NCBI GenBank assembly: GCA_021845645.1
Contig: JAJZVM010000102.1
Coordinates: 1 to 14,307, forward strand
DNA from: Bacillota bacterium
GTDB taxonomy: Bacteria > Bacillota_E > JAJZYS01 > JAJYTV01
Direction: 5' to 3'
Length of the DNA stretch: 14,307 nucleotides
The number at the start of each line of letters is the position of its first letter. The stretch's first letter is position 1. Below the pieces are notes generated by a model, which saw nothing but the letters and a program-made list of their open reading frames with translations, was not told the origin of the DNA and ran no database searches. Below, piece by piece: positions 12,720-14,307 of this stretch. The position numbers and the translations under genes were made by a program.

Positions 12720-13203
12720 CAGCCAGTTGACCCTGCGCCCGACCAGCGCAAGAGTTCGGGGAGGGCAGGCAGGACAAGGCGGATTTGGCAAGCGGTCATT
12801 CAACGTTGGCGGATCATTGCGTGCGATCTCCAACCGCCCCACACGTGTTGAACGGGTCCGTTGACGCTCCTGCTAATTGTCAACAAATGCTGCACATCGG
12901 CTTCTGCCCGGTGATACGCCGGGTAGTGTAGAAGCTGAGCACTCCGGCCCGGATCTCGACGCAACGGGCCTGCCTGACTCGTGCGAGTGTCTCGGCAACC
13001 TGGCACCGGTCACCATTCCGATCGTAAGCGGCGTGACCGGTGGGACTACGTCGGGAAAATAAGTTGCACCCCGTCGGTGGATGGCGCGTTGGCGGCGGCC
13101 GTGTCAGGATGGCCTGGACAAGCGGGGGCGGGTGGTGGGTGCGCGGATCGCGCGACGGGACGTGAACGATTCAGCGCGCACCGGGTTCTAGATAGGTGCG
13201 GGG
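12720..13203 (+). other. Intergenic stretch with relics, no intact gene seen
   Basis: No convincing coding frame covers this gap between the yunB fragment and the ECF sigma gene. It contains a spaced inverted repeat GTTGAC/GTCAAC (12860-12865 and 12879-12884), a short CCCGG/CCGGG dyad near 12,915, and the third yunB-tail-like sequence (13,000-13,062). I could not assign a clear promoter for the sigma gene; a GAAC element (13164-13167) is the only ECF-like -35 candidate. Confidence 0.5.
13000..13062 (+). pseudogene. Third, decayed yunB-tail-like sequence
   Basis: This stretch encodes LAPVTIPIVSGVTGGTTSGK then TAA, against LTPITIPIGGGTSGSTGSVV... at the end of yunB. The first 25 bases match yunB 10,919-10,943 at 21 positions. 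Upstream sequence does not align. Probably an older relic of the same gene end, but short enough that chance or convergence is possible. Confidence 0.45.
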
Positions 13204-13683
13204 GTGGGGACGACGACGCTCGAGCTTCTCATGCAGACCTACGCGCGGAGCGTCTACCAGCAGGCCTACCTCTACACGGGCGACGCCGCGATGGCTGACG
13301 ACATCACCCAGAACGTGTTCCTTCAGGCATACCGACACCTCGGCGCGATCCGCGATCCGAAGGCCTGGCTGAACAAGGTGACCCTAAACGCGGCACGGAA
13401 CATGCAGCGCGCGCGTACAAGGCACGCGGCGGAGGAATTGCCGGACGACCTTGCGGGTTCGGGACCCGACCCCGCAACGCGTTACGAGGAGCGTGCGGTC
13501 ATCGAGGCGATCCTCGGACTGCCTGCGGCTCTGCGTCAGGTGATCGCGCTCGTCTACTACCAGGGGCTAAGCGCGCACGAGGCGGCGACGATGCTCGGAA
13601 TTCCGGAAGGCACGGTGCGCAGCCGGCTCTTTCGGGCGCGCGCCATGCTCCGCCAGCTGCTCGAGGAGGCATGTGAAGGATGA
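13204..13683 (+). CDS. ECF-family RNA polymerase sigma factor
   Basis: This 159-residue protein has the two-domain ECF layout. Sigma region 2 is at about 12-75 (YARSVYQQAYLYTGDAAMAD, then DITQNVFLQAYRHL and the DPKAWLNKVTLNAARN helix). Region 4 is at about 97-153 (LPAALRQVIALVYYQGLSAH, EAATMLGIPEGTVRSRLFRA). It directs RNA polymerase to a small regulon, usually for envelope or stress functions. GTG 13204 is chosen, with AGGTG (13194-13198) five bases upstream. The stop overlaps the next start by 4 bp (ATGA), the usual arrangement for an ECF factor and its anti-sigma partner. Confidence 0.93.
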   Translation: MGTTTLELLMQTYARSVYQQAYLYTGDAAMADDITQNVFLQAYRHLGAIRDPKAWLNKVTLNAARNMQRARTRHAAEELPDDLAGSGPDPATRYEERAVIEAILGLPAALRQVIALVYYQGLSAHEAATMLGIPEGTVRSRLFRARAMLRQLLEEACEG

Positions 13684-14307
13684 AGAGAACGATCGAAGAG
13701 ACGCTGCGGGACCTGCCGCGAGCCTTGGAGCGAGCCGGCATCGAGCCGGACCGCGCGGCGCTTGCCGCACGCCTGGGCTCGGCGCCCCGCGGTGGCGGCC
13801 GCCGCTGGCTATTTGCGAGCGTCGCGACGGTTGCCGCGCTCTTCCTGGTCGCCGCGCTCGTACACCTGCAGCTGCACGGGCGTGCGCCGCACCCGGCGCG
13901 CAACGTCGCGCGCCATACGGACTGGCGGCGGACGTACGCCATGGCGCGGAGCGAACTCGGCCGCCAGCTTGCGAGCGCTCCGCTACTCGTGTACCTGCCA
14001 ACGCTCGAGGGCCACTCCGCCCCGCAAGGGACGATCGACGCGAACTTTAGCATCAAGCCGCATGGGTATCGCGTCTCGCTCGGCTACGGACCGAAGCGGC
14101 CGATTCCGTTCAACGCTCCGCAGGCCCAGTTCGGAAACGCGGAACTGCTCATGAACGTGATCGGCGCAGCACCCGGTGGGAGCCTCGGCCTCTCGCAGTG
14201 GATCCCGCTACCAAAGGTCGAGACGATGAAGAACGCCGTGCAGGGAACAGTGGACCTCGGCCACGGCATCGTCGCCACGACGTTCGTCATCGGCGCGGGG
14301 CAGGGGG
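13680..14307 (+). CDS. Membrane-anchored protein, probable anti-sigma factor, 3'-truncated by the window edge
   Basis: The frame is open from ATG 13680 to the end of the window (209 codons seen). It starts inside the sigma factor stop (ATGA), with GTGAAGGA upstream. The N-terminal ~40 residues are charged and helical (MKRTIEETLRDLPRALERAG), then one TM helix (about 43-61, WLFASVATVAALFLVAALV), then an extracytoplasmic part. This fits the topology of anti-sigma factors that hold the sigma factor at the membrane. No zinc-binding H-x3-C-x2-C motif is present and the outer region (from about 75 on) matches no family I recognise. The anti-sigma role rests on position and topology only. Several overlapping frames here are GC-rich shadows of this gene. 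Confidence 0.75.
   Translation, partial: MKRTIEETLRDLPRALERAGIEPDRAALAARLGSAPRGGGRRWLFASVATVAALFLVAALVHLQLHGRAPHPARNVARHTDWRRTYAMARSELGRQLASAPLLVYLPTLEGHSAPQGTIDANFSIKPHGYRVSLGYGPKRPIPFNAPQAQFGNAELLMNVIGAAPGGSLGLSQWIPLPKVETMKNAVQGTVDLGHGIVATTFVIGAGQG

Noticed and set aside
12860..12884. GTTGAC/GTCAAC inverted repeat as a promoter or operator
   Set aside because: No matching -10 and no adjacent gene; 6-bp arms with a 13-base spacer are too weak to call.
13567..14056. Several minus-strand and plus-strand frames over the last gene
   Set aside because: They are GC shadows; the coupled plus-strand frame from 13680 has a sensible TM segment and varied composition through the window end.

Overview
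The window looks like chromosomal DNA of a GC-rich, spore-forming member of the Firmicutes (Bacillota). The main evidence is a YunB-type sporulation protein, a MazF-type toxin closely resembling Bacillus EndoA, strong GGAGG-type ribosome binding sites, and a class A penicillin-binding protein divergent from tyrosyl-tRNA synthetase. I cannot name a genus. Most genes are strongly GC-biased at third codon positions. The segment at about 11,100-12,500 is visibly less GC-rich than its flanks.

Layout: (1) Bases 1-1125 hold the 3' part of a secreted or wall protein with three peptidoglycan-binding repeats, followed by a strong hairpin. (2) Bases 1214-4831 form a drug-efflux type operon: promoter, MarR regulator, two short HlyD/EmrA-like membrane adaptors in tandem, and a 14-TM DHA2 (EmrB/QacA) transporter. 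The last three genes are coupled by 4-bp overlaps. (3) A 20-bp-stem hairpin separates this operon from a convergent class A PBP (4935-7589, minus) that carries a Gly-rich linker and a C-terminal cupredoxin-like domain. (4) tyrS is divergent from the PBP, with both promoters in a 120-bp gap containing a 22-bp dyad. (5) A PadR-type regulator with a His/Gly repeat N-terminus follows; a 13-bp inverted repeat covers its promoter spacer. (6) A CheC/CheX-like gene (minus) is divergent from yunB (plus).

(7) Bases 10,808-13,062 are the most unusual part. The last ~190 bp of yunB are repeated 1,722 bp downstream. The first 140 bp of the two copies differ at one position, while the remainder is clearly diverged. 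A shorter, more decayed tail-like sequence occurs a third time at 13,000-13,062. Between the first two copies lie a MazF/ribbon-helix-helix toxin-antitoxin pair and a broken beta-propeller (BNR/YCF48-like) gene. This looks like accessory DNA inserted at, or bracketed by duplication of, the 3' end of a sporulation gene. (8) The window ends with an ECF sigma factor translationally coupled to a membrane-anchored protein, probably its anti-sigma partner, cut by the window edge.

Other points of interest are a TyrRS whose HIGH motif reads TLGH, and two genes (marR, tyrS) whose best-placed start codons are GTA and ATA. No RNA genes, CRISPR arrays or transposases were seen.
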